Assembly (NCBI GenBank): GCA_963989385.1
Contig: OZ022500.1
Coordinates: 109,533,842-109,597,841 of the forward strand
DNA: 64,000 nucleotides
DNA from: Ctena decussata
Taxonomy: Eukaryota > Mollusca > Bivalvia > Lucinida > Lucinidae
Direction of reading: 5' to 3'
A model generated the notes under the pieces. It was not told where the DNA came from. It saw nothing but the letters and a program-made list of their open reading frames with translations, and searched no databases. Positions 32,990 through 45,900 of this stretch are shown here, in pieces (position 1 is the first letter of the stretch; each line of letters starts with the position of its first letter). Position numbers and translations under genes: made by a program.

Positions 32990-33232
32990 GAGGCCAGTTG
33001 TTCAAAACTAACGACATCGTTAGTTAACATTTTGTTAAAATTTCAAAGGTTAATATCTCAAATATGCCTATATTTTTTGTTGAAAAAATGTGAAAAGCTT
33101 TTGCATTGCAAAAGCTTCTCACATTTCTTCAACAAAAAATTTCAGTGTATTTGGTTATAAAGTCATATAACACTGAACGAGTTGACCTCTTAACGAGCTT
33201 TTAAGCTTACGATGCTTTGAACAACTGGGCCC
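32990..33232. mobile_element. MITE-5 copy 1 (CAGTTGTTCAAA ends)
   Basis: Ends GGCCAGTTGTTCAAAACTAA and TTTGAACAACTGGGCCCAT, central palindrome GCTTTTGCATTGCAAAAGC with TTCTTCAACAAAAAAT arms. Directly abuts MITE-4 copy 2. Confidence 0.82.
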
Positions 33233-33234
33233 AT

Positions 33235-33456
33235 GGGCCGTATTCATGAAACGACTTAAGTGGTTGCTATGCTGTTGCTAAGGCTAAGTTTCTTTGAAGG
33301 AGATTCCCTACAACTATGAAATTTGCTCTGGAGGAACAGTCTTACAAAGACTGTTCCTCCAGACCAACTTTCATATTTGTAGGGAATCTCCTTTATAGAA
33401 ATTTAGCCTTAGCAACCGCATAGCAACGACTTAAGTGGCTTTATGAATACGGCCCC
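33235..33456. mobile_element. MITE-4 copy 2
   Basis: Reverse orientation to copy 1, same ends and same TGGAGGAACAGTCTTACAAA/GACTGTTCCTCCAGA centre. Confidence 0.85.
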
Positions 33457-33870
33457 AGGACTGTGTCTGAATTTTTAAAGAATTATTTCTACAGCTTTGT
33501 GCAGATAAAGCAGCAGCAACAACAACAACAACATGGTGTAATATCTGAATATGACATGAAATACACATAAAACAAAAGGAATTGTAAGACAATTATATAC
33601 AGTGCGGTAAATCCTGACATGGATTTCATGTATATACTTATCCAAAAAAGAAATGCTTCATTTTAGTTATGATAGAATTTCTCAGAATATTCCCAGGAAA
33701 TCCACTGATGTTGGTTGCATTAACATTGCTACTACATTGTTCCAATATGTTGCAAGAATTTCATAGCAATGTTAATGCAACCAACACAGTGCAATGTCAT
33801 GATGTTCAGTCAATGTTGAAACAATGGTGTTTCAACATCATGTGCCACTGGGAGCATGCTAACAAATGAA
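33457..33870. other. Intergenic with one hairpin
   Basis: Arms TTGGTTGCATTAACATTGCT and AGCAATGTTAATGCAACCAA (33712-33786) flank a 40-bp loop. Otherwise unassigned; a CAGCAGCAACAACAACAACA run lies at 33511-33530. Confidence 0.5.
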
Positions 33871-34927
33871 ACAAGAATTCAGCGGAATGCTATGTCGCAC
33901 CTGCGTTGCACTTTCACAGTAGCAGAGGTCATGGCCCATTGATGTTCCATGCAATATTTCTACCAAATATACCAAGTGGTTCTGGACTAGAAGCTGATTT
34001 TGTTGTTTTTGCCATTTTTACTAATGGCAGCCATCTTGGATTCTCAATCTGGCTGAATTTTACCATTCTGAAGTGTTGCAGTCTGATGATGCACCACATG
34101 GAATCTGAGACCCATAGGTTTTGGAGAAAATAATTGAATAGATTTTTACACCTGAGTTAACGTAAATGTGAATGTTTTTTATTGCAATGGCAACCATCTT
34201 GGATTCTCGACCTGGCTGAATTTTTAATCTTTCTGAAGCGTTGCACTCTGGTCATCCTCCATATTAAATTTAAGATCCATGGGTGCAGTGGTTTTGGAGA
34301 AATTAATTAAATAGACTTTAACGCCAGGGTTAACATAAATGTGAGCAGTTTCTGTTGCAATGGCAGCCATCTTGGATTCTCGACCTGGCTGAATTTTACC
34401 ATTCTGAAGTGTTGCAGTCTGGTCATGCTCCATATGAAATTTGAGAATCATGGGTGCAGTGGTTTTGCAGAAATTAATTAAATAGACTTTAACGCCAGGG
34501 TTAACGTAAAATTAATGTGAACAGAAATTTGTTGCAGTGGTGCCCATCTTGGATTCTCGACCTGGCTGAATGTGTTGCAGTCTGGTCATGCTTTATATGA
34601 AATTTGAGAACCATGGGTGCAGTGGTTTTCGAGAAATTAATTAGACTTTAACGCCAGGGTTAACTTAAATGTAAATGTGAATGAAAATTTGTTGCGATGG
34701 CGGCCATCTTGGCTTCTGGACCTAGCTAAATTTTATCATTCTGAAGTGTTGCAGTCTATTCATGCTCCATTTGATATTTGACAACCATGGGTGCAGCGGT
34801 TTTGGAGAAATTAATTGAACAGACTTTAATGCCAGGGTTTACATAAATGTGAACAGAATGATGGACGGAGTGACGGACAGAAAACTGGGCACCTATATCG
34901 CACCTTGCTATAGCAGGTGCAACAAAA
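33871..34927 (+). mobile_element. Tandem-repeat element, ACAAGAA start, about 150-bp units
   Basis: Starts ACAAGAATTCAGCGGAATGC with CGCACCTGCG next. About five to six units hold CCATCTTGGATTCTCGACCT, GGCTGAATTTTACCATTCTG and AATTAATTAAATAGACTTTA. Ends GATGGACGGAGTGACGGACA, then hairpin GCACCTTGCTATAGCAGGTGC-type arms (34900-34920) and AACAAAAA. Helitron-like/pearl-like architecture. Confidence 0.82.
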
Positions 34928-35106
34928 ATATTCAAGATATGGGTTCTTTGTTTTTTTTGACAAGTATATTTTAACTTTTGTAAGTTGGCTATAAAGAGTA
35001 TTGTTAACAAGCAACATGAGCATGATTTAGACTGTTGTAAAACAGGTCACTGAATCCCATGTCATATTGATGTTCATAAAATAAGTGGAAGTATTTCAAG
35101 TTTTCA

Positions 35107-35335
35107 ACACCGGCTCAGTTGTTCAAAACCAACGACGTTGTATGTTATAAAGATGTTAAGGTGTCAAACATATTGTGTGCAAAAATACTGCCATTTTTTT
35201 GCCAAAAATGGGAGGAGCTTTTGCTCCTCACATTTTGTCAGCAAAAAATATTAGAATACCTGATTTTATGCATACTAGAAGACTTATCAAATCCTTGACT
35301 TACCACATCATTAAGCTAACAATGCTTTGAAAACT
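35107..35335. mobile_element. MITE-5 copy 2
   Basis: CGGCTCAGTTGTTCAAAACC start, AGGAGCTTTTGCTCCTCACA centre, GCTAACAATGCTTTGAAAAC end; diverged. Confidence 0.75.
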
Positions 35336-35553
35336 TTTATATAAATCATACATGGGTTTCTTCAGACAGGAAGATGGAAGGACTGATTTCACTACTGTCT
35401 GAGGAGACTCAATATTTTCCCAAAACATGTAGTTTTTGTTTGGTATTTTTCTTGTGCCACAAAATCATATATCAAAAGACATTATAACTGAATAAACAAA
35501 TACTATAGCTCCCGAAAATCTGACTGTGTTCTGGTAGGTTTTGATTTTCACAC

Positions 35554-35559
35554 TTTTAT
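35554..35559 (-). terminator. Poly(A) signal overlapping the stop codon
   Basis: On the minus strand the end reads TTTTAATAAAAGTG: the AA of the TAA stop are the first bases of AATAAA. If used, the 3' UTR is only some 20 bp. No better minus-strand signal was seen in the next few hundred bases. Confidence 0.45.
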
Positions 35560-36985
35560 TAAAATATACCCCCAAAGCCCCCAAGTCCACTTGTTAATCC
35601 ACCCCCAAATCCACCTCCAAATCCACCTGTTAATCCACCTCCCAAACCACCAAATACTGGGCCAGGCCTTAACAGTGAATTACCTAATGTTAAACCAGGC
35701 CGTGGTAATAGGGCAGTTCTGGGGCCACCGGCTGGGGGGATATCCACCCTTCTTATTGTATTTCCATTTATATCAGTATCAATATTAACTCTGGACCCAT
35801 CAGCATTAAAGAATGTAACATTTTCTAATGGTGGCTGAACTAAAAAGTTGGATCCTCTTAAAAACCCTGCCGAGAAGCGTCTGCTGAAAGGGTCTGGAGG
35901 TGTGGGTGGTCTTCTTCGTACTGTAGGAGCCCGTGGTGCAGGCGGTCTTCTCTGTGTTGTTGGAGCCCGTACAGAAGGTGTTCGAGAACGACCTCTAAGC
36001 ACTTGGCCAGTTTGCCCAGTTCGTAATGACTGAGTTCTGGGAACTATCCCATTTCTTGATACAGTCCGCACAATAGGTCTGTTCCTTGAAACTATACCAG
36101 AAATCTGACCTGTCCGTCCACCGGCTTGTTGTGGTCTAGTGACCCCCACACGTGGCACTGTACGTTGTGTTTGCTGTCGGGGTTGTACTGGCTGTCTTCT
36201 GTTACGACTGAGAGACTGAGTTAAAGGACGAATTTGTGTATTTCTTCTTGGTAGTTGATTCAATGTCCTTTGAGTATTTCTTGGACGATTATTAGAGCTC
36301 ACTGAATTTGAATGTTGTCTTGAGCTAGAAGGTAGCCGAATGCCTCTTGAAATGATTGGTCGATTTAAAACTTGACTCTGTTTTGGACGAGTATGTGAAA
36401 TTCTTGAAGTAGCTGGTGGTTGGGAGTTACCAGGTGGTCTTCGGGCTAGAACAAGAACACTTCCATTATTTATGTTAGCAATCTGTAATCTTGCTCTGTT
36501 AGCACTGGTTTGATTGTTTGGATTCATTAATACCAAAAAGCCTTGAGGTGTCTGCCGACGGATTCTTGATAAAAGAGATGTGGGAATGTATATAGCAGTA
36601 TTAGATGTTGGAAACCTAAATGGCACCGTATTAGTTCTTCTTACTGGATTTTGTCTTGATTCTGAAGGATGCACAATATTAGTGTCATTTGATATTGATA
36701 TGTTCACATTCTCCACGGAGGGTACTTTATTGTTTATATGTGTACCTGTATCCTGTATTTGTAAATTTTGTAATGGAATAACAACACTACTGGCGCGGAG
36801 TAGTTGATCAAGGTTTGCCTTGTCCTGTGGGTTGTTGGTATTGCCCAGATGTACAACACCTGTAAATAAGTGGTCTAGAGTTTGACCTTGTTGTTGAGCT
36901 GAAGGTCTTGTTTGAGTCTGTGGCACACTCCATTTTACTCTAGTATTGTCTACAAATGGTACCCCAATAGATTCTGCAGCAATGG
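35559..36985 (-). CDS. Secreted-protein gene, exon 3 (stop)
   Basis: 1427 nt from acceptor TTTTATTTCAG to a TAA at 35559-35561. It is the longest uninterrupted frame in the window (474 codons), about five times what chance gives in this DNA, and it starts exactly where the splice acceptor sits. Confidence 0.9.
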
Positions 36986-39900
36986 CTGAAATAAAAAAGA
37001 AAACCATATTATTCTTAATTAACACCCCCAGGGGCATTGCATTTTATTGAAGGGGGAGCAATATATAGAGCCTAAATTGTATTAACCCAGTCATTGCCAA
37101 AATACCTTTAATAAAAAATAATAATAATAGTCTTTATTTTCAGAGGGTAACACATTTAGCAATAGCTAATCTAATAAACAGTATTAAGGGAACTGGGTAA
37201 ACTATAGAGGAAGTAACTCTATTATTTTTGTCTCCTTCCTTAGTAAGGGTTGAGGTCTATTCTTATAGGTAATTGTTTGCTCTTCAAGGAGCAAATTCTT
37301 TCCACTAGGAGTAGACCCCTTTTTAAAGAGCTACCTCATCCAGAGAAGTAACCAGGATTTCATGCAAGATAATATAACATCATTTGCGGAAAAGAAGCAG
37401 AGGGTGTTTATTAGAGCAGAGACATTTATTAGGATTTATACAGTATGTAACTTTGTGATACAGTGACACCTGTTTTAAGGTAAATGGGTACACTTCCTGG
37501 GGACCAAATCTAGCATTTTCTTTTTTGTAAATTTATTTATTAGAAAGGTACCTTTATTAGGATCAATAGGGTATACATAGATTTGTTTAGTTAGAAATAT
37601 AATGGTTATAATGTCTCAATAAGAAAAGTTATTGAGTACCCGGCAGCACAGGGACCTATCCGCTGTAACCATATAACTTGAGTACATTCTCAAACTCAAA
37701 ATAAAGCACACTGATTGACTGCCAATCAGTGTGCTTTATTTTGAGTTTGAGAAATCAGTGTGAGTTTGAGAAATCAGTGTGCTTTATTTTGAGTTTGAGA
37801 TTAGTCTCAAGTTTTATAACCTCGAACCCTGGCTACTGTCTGTGGTGATATTTTTGACATCTCAAACTTCAAAGAAAATGACATTAAAGTTACTGTATTT
37901 CTTCATTTATAAGATGGGGAATTATTTTTGCTTTCAAAACAATCCCAAAGATCTAGATCCATCTTCTAAGATGGATCTGGATCTTTGGGACTGTTTTGGA
38001 AGCTAAAACCTTATTTTACAGCTGAATTACACAAGACTGATTTACCTACATGTATTTGGGATAATTTTGGAAATGTAAACTCCTGTCTTATAATTGAATA
38101 CATGTGCTATACAAACCTGCAGGTAAGAGATCACCAACATTGTCTAGGGCACTGAAGGAGACTTCATTTCCCGACATTGCATCTTGCAGAACGCTGAGCA
38201 TGTCATCAATTTGCCTGAAAATATATATTATTATATGGCTTTATCATATAAAGATGTGTTGCTACTACGCCATGGTTTTGGCAGCCATTTTTTACAAGGA
38301 CAACAACTTTAATATTTGCTTCCCTATTCAAAGGGTGACTACTCTTTAAAGAAAGAATTTATATACTTGAGTAGCTGATTTATAGGATTGGCATGAAAAT
38401 CTTCAAATATTTTCAAATTTCTGACAAACTTCTTCTTTATGGGTCTGCATACTTATTTGCTTTTGTGTCCTGTTGCTTTGTAATTCTGGCAAATGCTATG
38501 CATTGGCTATACATCAGACCCTGCATACTTGCTTGAGCTTTAGCTGAAGTGGAAGTCATGTATAACTTGATTGAAACCACGTAATAAAAATCACATTATC
38601 ACTTAACATTTGGCATTCCTCTTAACAACATATATATCCATATTCAAATATGCTTCTAAGAAACATATTTGAATATAGATATGTTGGTCAGTGGGTCTTA
38701 TATTTGTGACCAATATTTGGGCAACTATTCCTTTTTGACAAGTTTATTGTTCATAAACGGCAATATTGTCACACCTGCAGTTATGATCTATCACCGAAGT
38801 TATTTAATTGATAATTATATCAACGTGTTTCTGTGTGTTACCTCACATAATGATCATTTATTGCTTATTTTATCATATACTTGAGTAACTGATTTATAGG
38901 AATGGCATATATTGCATACATGGTAATTTTTGTTGTCTTCCAGGTTTCACACTCACTATGAAACTGCCAAAAATGCAAATCACTAAATATTTTCAAACTT
39001 CTGACAAAGGGTCTTTTCTATACTCTGCATATTGAATTGCTTTTATGTCCCGTTGAGTTGTGATTCTGGCATATTTCATTTTATCTCATTTGGGTTGATG
39101 GTTCATTATCATGTTTGACTATCAGCAATGCCAGTTATAACTAAGAGATGAATTCAATATATGCCGATAAAGTACTTGGCAAAAAAAGAAACACTTCATT
39201 ACAGTTTATTTAAATTTTTACGTCCCTGTGGCAAAGGCAGACAAGCTTATAGGAATTATAAGTATTTTTATTCACATCATTTTGCCTGTTAAAGACAAAA
39301 AGATACGCATGTGACGGTCTTTTGGTTTAATGGAATTATGGGATCTTTCTTTTTATAGAAAATTCTTATGATTTCTGCACAGAAACCTGTTTATGATGCA
39401 CACAAAATCTGATGGGTACTTGAAGAGTTATCACAGTATATTGCTGTCTGTGGAAGAATAAAGCATCAAAATTTAACAGCACACACTTAATAAGTATATC
39501 ATGTAAGCTCTGCCCTATGTTAGACAGGAAAACAGACAAAGAAACTTTCAACAACTGATTTCTTAAATTTCAAATATCTGAATCATTGTTTAGTTTCAAT
39601 GATATGATCGTGTTTTATCCAAAATAGTATTATAATGAGTTGCATATAATGACTCTTCACTGAAGTGACAAAAGTTTTCTTCCGAGAATAGTCACATGTG
39701 AAGTTAATTTATTTTATTTTAAGGTATATGGGTACACTTGCATGTTTAGCTGGTCTGTACAAAAGTACAGAGAGCTGTTTTTGTCACCTTGACGTCGACC
39801 TGGGCGTTACACTTCAAAGTTTTAAGGGTGTTTGTAGGTGATGTGCAAAATGCTGTCAGATTAGCTATCCTGTATGTGGACAGGTCGTGTTACAGAGGGG

Positions 39901-42900
39901 AACAACATTTGTGACTTCCTGTAGCTTCCTTGGCTGGTGGAGTCCTTCAAAAATGGGATCTACACATATAGAACAGAAATTGCTTTTGCAGTCCCTGAGT
40001 AAATTTTTTCCATAAAGAGTTGACCAACACTGGAAGGGAGGAAAAAATGAAAATTGCATAGTTGCTTCCCCTGAAAGTTAATAGATTAGGAGGCATATGA
40101 TTTTGTGGGATAATATTCCATAAAATACAGAATTTCTGATGTCACTTTTTGACTATTCTTTTGCCTGGAGCAAGTGCAGATTTAATCATATGGACATTAC
40201 TGGCTAATTATACACATAACATCACACCACAAATAAAATAACTGTCATCTTTTGTAATTGCTATATTAGCAAAATATTATCATTGCCAGTCTTAAACATT
40301 GACATGTACAAGGTCATGACCTGTGTGTTAAGCAAGAAGATGAAACAAAAAACATAACAATAATAGTTTTATGTTGTCTCATCTAATATTGAATGTAAGG
40401 CAAACTAAAAAAAACAACTACATGTTGTACCATATTTAATACAATTTCAATCCATATTTCAACAATCACCCACAACCACAGTTCTGAATAAGTTTTCTTT
40501 CCCGCACCAAATTTGCACTTTTTATACGTGAAGTAACCACTCAACTGAATTTCATGAAACTTAAAAAAATATATATATATATATATATAACACTGATGTG
40601 AAGTTTCATCAGACTGGCTTCAGTAATGCCTGAGTTATTGCACTTGAATTGTCTTAAAATTAATAAATAAGTAACAGTTACCAAAACTTCATAAAACTGT
40701 AACTTTGGTTTAAACTTTATTTCATTTGCATAATAATGTACAAAGACGAAGATATTAAATGCATATATAAGTGCATTATACAAATAGGATTCAGAAGAAA
40801 GTCAGGTGACTTTTATAAATCTGTATCCTAGTTTGCAATAACCGATAAAAGCAAACAGCATGTGATTTGAAGCATACTTTTGCAGCCGACTGTCGGTGTC
40901 TCACCGGTCTCATAACGCCAAATCAGCATTGAATCAACGTTGATCCAACGTCGTGACGTTGCATCAACGCTGATTCAATGCCCATCAGCACTGTACACCT
41001 GCTGGAAAGCAACCATAAGCGTGTTCTTCAAAGTATGAGAGACAACAAGAGTAAACTGTAACTTTATGATTATGTATCATCACGTACGCCTTTGCACATA
41101 AAGTTTCATTAGAATGGCATTAGTAGTGCATGAGTTATTGCCCTTGAATCAATTTAAGATTGATAAATTCAGCCATTATTATGTAATCAGTGAATAGAAA
41201 CTTACACTAAACATATATCACCATAATTGGTGCATCTTACTTTCTGTCGGAATTGTTTCAGTAAACAATGAGTTATTGCCCTTGAATTGGTATAAAATCA
41301 GTAAAATTGAATCATAACTAAGTAAACCATTGGATGGAATTTCATGAAACTTTAAATAATTATGTATTGTCGAGACACAGCAATGCACATTAAGTTTTGT
41401 CATAATCGCATTAGAAGTGCATGATTTTATGCCCTTGAATTGATTAAAACCCCACAAATCAGCCATAACTAAGGTACCAGTGAACAAAATTTCTTGAAAC
41501 TGAATTAAAAATGTTTTGCCATAGTGCAGTGATGCTGAGGCAAGTGTTTAAGAATAGCTTCAGCTTATGCATCAGTTTTGCTAGAGTTATTGCCCTTGAT
41601 TTGATTTACAATCCACAAGTTCTGCAGTAATTAAGTAACTAGTGAACCAAATGGTAAACCATAAACAAATCAAAGCCGGTGGGGGATATAAATTCTCAAA
41701 ATTTCCTTGTTTACCTTAAAAGCCAATGTTTTATAGTATTGCACTTGCCCATCATATAGAGAGGTGCTGTGGGTGAGTGGTTAGAGGTGTTGGAGTTGAG
41801 GGGTCAAACCCCCAAGGACCCCAAGGACCAGCCAGAGACCAAGAAAATCTCTATCAATCAAGCAGTACATGGGTACCTTTTTCAAATCAGGAAAGGTTAA
41901 AGGCAGGGGGACCTTATAGTATGGGCATTGAGTGGGCCATCATTCTTCTGTCCTGCATCCATCCAGTACAAAACAACATGTATTAGGCCCTTTGGAATAA
42001 AATTCCATGTGTAGCACTTATAGGATGGGGGAACAATAAGTGCTGTTTTTGTTCCAATTGCTGCTGTACTTTGGTTGCTATGGCAAAATTGCTACTGACT
42101 TCAATGAGAAAGAAAATGAGCCGCGACGCGAGAAAACCAACAATGTGGTTGTGCGCCCAACGCAGACTCAAATCAGCCTGGGCATCCGCCCAGTCTGATC
42201 AGAGTCTTCGCTGTCCGCATGAAGGTAGCTTAGACCCTTAGCTACCCTTTAAACCCTTAGGGAAGACTGCTCAGACTAGGGGTATGCCCAGGCTGATCTG
42301 AGTCCACGCTGGGCTCACAACCACATTGTTGGTTTTCACGTGTCGCGGTTCAAATGAAAATTGGTTCTTACTGCTTAGGTAATGCAGTAAAAATGACAGT
42401 TCTTTTCCAGAAATGTTCCTTAGATGACCCTGTATCAGGTACGTGGGTTTTGTTGCATTATGGCAACCAATATGTTGAAAATGGCAAAGTATTAAAAAAT
42501 AATTCTTCAATAGCCATAAGGCTGGAAAAGCTGAAACATTGCAGAAATTGTCTAAGCAGAAACCTCTTATTATAAAGCATTCTTTTTTGTGCCAATGGAT
42601 TACTTTGGTTGCCAGTGACTGTCTATAGGGAAAATGAAACTGGCTCTAACTGCCTAGGCATTGCAGATATTGTGACAAATCTTTTACAGACACATTTCTT
42701 AGATAAGCCTGCATCAGACATTTTTATTCTTGGTGCCAGTTGCTAAATTGGCTTGGTTGCCATAGCAACCAAAATTTTGAAAATGGCAAAATATTCAGAA
42801 ATCAACTTTTCAAAAGCCATGAGGTTGGAAAGCTGAATGTTTGCAAAAATAGTCTTAGCATAAGCCTCTATAAAAATACTATTTTTTGAGCCAACCAATT

Positions 42901-45900
42901 TACTATTTTGGTTGCGGTGGCAACTTGGAATTGCCATTGACTCTGTATAAGAAAACTGACTCTAATTGCCTAAGCACTGGGGATTTTATGTCATATCTCT
43001 TACAGAAATGTTCCTTAGATGTGCCTGCATGGGACACAAGGTTTCTGTGGCAGCTGCTTCTCTTAGTTGCAATAGCAACCAAAACGCTGAAAATGGCAAA
43101 TACTCAGAAAAAATCCTCAGCAGCCATTATAGACTGGAAAAGCTGAAGCTTAATGCTTTTTCACGTTAATTCATCCAGTACTTTGGAAGCTATGGCAACT
43201 TAAAATTGCTATTGACAGTCTATGGGAAATCAAAGATTTTCTCTTTTTACAGAAATGTTTCTTGGGAAGGCTTGCATCAGGCATTAGAGTTTTGCACCAG
43301 CCTTTTAATTGGCTTAGTTTCTATAGCAACCTAAGACCCCAAAATGGACAAATATTGAAAAAGATCAGTTCCTCAGTAGCCATAAGACTGGAAGAGCTGA
43401 AATCTTGCTAAAAGTTCCATGCAATATAGCTTCTATAGAAGTACTGTTTTTGATGGCAGTTGGTCAGGTACCTTAGTTGCTTTGGCAACTAGAATGTTAG
43501 TATTGACTATCACTGTGAAAATTAACAATCGGCTTATCCTCTACAGAATTGTTCCTTTTGATGGTTCTCTCTCTATAAGACATGGTTTTTAGCTCGCCTG
43601 AACGAAAGTTCAGGAAGAGCTATTGTTGTCACCCTGGCGTCGGCGTCAGCGTCCGCGTCGGCGTCCGGATTGGATGTTTTGGTTAAAGTTTTTTAAAGAC
43701 CTATATCTCCTTAACCCATGGATGGATTCTTTTGATACTTGCACTGTAGTTAGATATTGGTCCAAAGTTAAACAGGGTACCATCCCCACCCCACTCCGTG
43801 ACCTTGATGTCAAGGTCATGGACTTTGAAAATTGGGAGTTTTTTGAACTGGATGTTTTGGTTAAAGTTTTATAAAGCCCAATATCTCCTTAACCCATGGA
43901 TGGATTCCTTTGATACTGGTACTGTAGTTAGATATTGGTCCAAAGTTTTCCAGGGTACTACCCCCACCCCCCTCAGTGACCTTGATGTCAAGGTCATGGA
44001 CTTCGAAAATTGTCTTTTTATTTTTTCAATGTTTTGGTTAAAGTTTTTTAAAGACACATATCTCATGAACCCATTGATGAATTCTTTTTATATTTGCACT
44101 GTAGTTAGATATTAGTCCAAAGTTTTACACAGTACTACCCCAACCCCGCTCAGTGACCTTGATGTCAAGGTCAGGGACTTAGGAAATTTGGTCTTTATTA
44201 AAGTTTTCTAATTGCATACCGATTCATAATGCTTGGCAGACTTAGTTTACTCTTGAACTGATGTTAGACACTTTTTTGAGTTTTTACAAAACACTATATA
44301 CTTACCCCACTGGATGACCTTGAAGTCAAGGTTATTGACTTTGAATTTTGGGTAAAGTTTTATATTTATGAAGACATAATTTCACAGTGCCACAATGGAC
44401 TCAGTTGATACTTATACATGTACTTGGAAAGATGTTAGATAATGGTTCAAGGTTTGATACATCCCAGCCTCCCCACCCTTACCCCACTCCTCCCCCTACC
44501 CCCTTAGTTCTTTGACCTCAAGCTCATGGACTTTGAAATTTCATGTGATTTTTTTCTTATTTTAATTTTATTTTAAGACATTTTCTGAGATAGCTTTTGT
44601 TTATAAATGTGTTGTCATTATGGACATGCTTGCCTGAAGTTTTATGCATAGCAGTCCATAGTGACTGTGTGATGGGCAAGCACCTATTCAGGCGAGCTAT
44701 GCTGTCAGGCGACAGCTCTTGTTATGTCATCTGCTTAATTGGCTTGGTTGTCATAGAAAACGAAATGTTGAAAATGCAAAAATATTTAAATATCAATTCC
44801 TCAGTAGCCATAAGGCTGCTGCTAAAAAGCTGATGCTATGAAGAAATGAGCCGCGACACAACAAAACCAACAAAGTGGTTTTGTGCCCAGCGCACTCAGA
44901 TCAGCCTGGGCATCCACCCAGTCTGATCAGAGTCTTCGCTGTCCACTTGGAGCTAGCTTAGACCCTTGGCTACCCCATAAGTGCTTAGTGAAGACTCTGA
45001 TCAGACTGGGGGAATGCCCAGGCTGATCTGAGTCTGTGCTTGGCACACATGCCACTTTGTTAGTTTTCTCGTGTTGTGGCTCAAAATGTTCTTGGTACAA
45101 ACCTGTACTAAAATACTGTTTTTCATGCCAACCAGTCAAGCACTTTGGCTGCTATGGCAACTCAAAGTTGCCATAGACTATTTATGGGAGAATTGAAAAT
45201 TGGTTCCAACTGCCTAAGCATTGCAGATTTTACAGAAATGCTCCTTAGATAGCTCTACATTAGAGTTATCTATTGGTAGCAGCTTCTAAATTGGCTTGGT
45301 ATCCAAAGGGACAAAAATGCTGAAATTGGCAAAATATTCAAAACTCAACTCCACAGAACCCATAAGGTTGGATAAGCTGAAGCCATGCAGAAAACTTCTT
45401 AGCAAGAGCCTCTTATGACGTCTAGTTCTTTGGTTGCTGTGGGAACTTGAAATTTCTGGGTAAATAAAAAATTGCCTTTCACACATACAGCAGTGCAGAT
45501 ATTTTGTCATCTTGTGGTTTATTACCACAGTATTACCTAATGAGGTAGGTTCTCAGGGTAGCAATACAGGACCTCATAGTTCTCTTGTTCAGTCATATAA
45601 AAAGCTAGAACAAATGCAGTTGGATGGCAATGCCGATGCTATAATAGTTGCTTCTGTATCTCTTCCTGTACTTTCGGACAGGTAAATAAGACCACGGTAA
45701 TGTATTCATACACCTTGACTGCTTGACAGTTAGCCCTTATAGCACCAACAACAAAATAATTTGAATTTGCAAACAGCATAGGTCCAGATAAGGCAGCTGC
45801 CTTATCTGAATCTTAACTGTTTGCCCTGTAGTCTTTGAACTCTAGTATGATATTACTTGGACAAAACATTTTTTTGAAATTTTGCAGATGAAAATTTTTT

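Larger units (their letters stand above)
42029..45520 (-). repeat. Satellite array of about 300-bp units, same family as 1-1018, reverse orientation
   Basis: Units contain TTGGTTGCCATAGCAACC, GAAAATGGCAAAATATTCAG, AGCCATAAGGCTGGAAAAGC, AAATGTTCCTTAGATG and a TTGCCATTGACT block. Reversed, this is the pattern of the array at 1-1018 (AAGTCAATGG then GCCATAGCAACC). Three elements are nested: MITE-1 at 42117 and 44846 and a tandem-repeat element at 43590. About 1.9 kb of array remains. Confidence 0.8.

Noticed and set aside
43623..44115. Frames with MFWLKFFKDLYLLNPWMD repeats
   Set aside because: Unit translation of the tandem element at 43590-44722.
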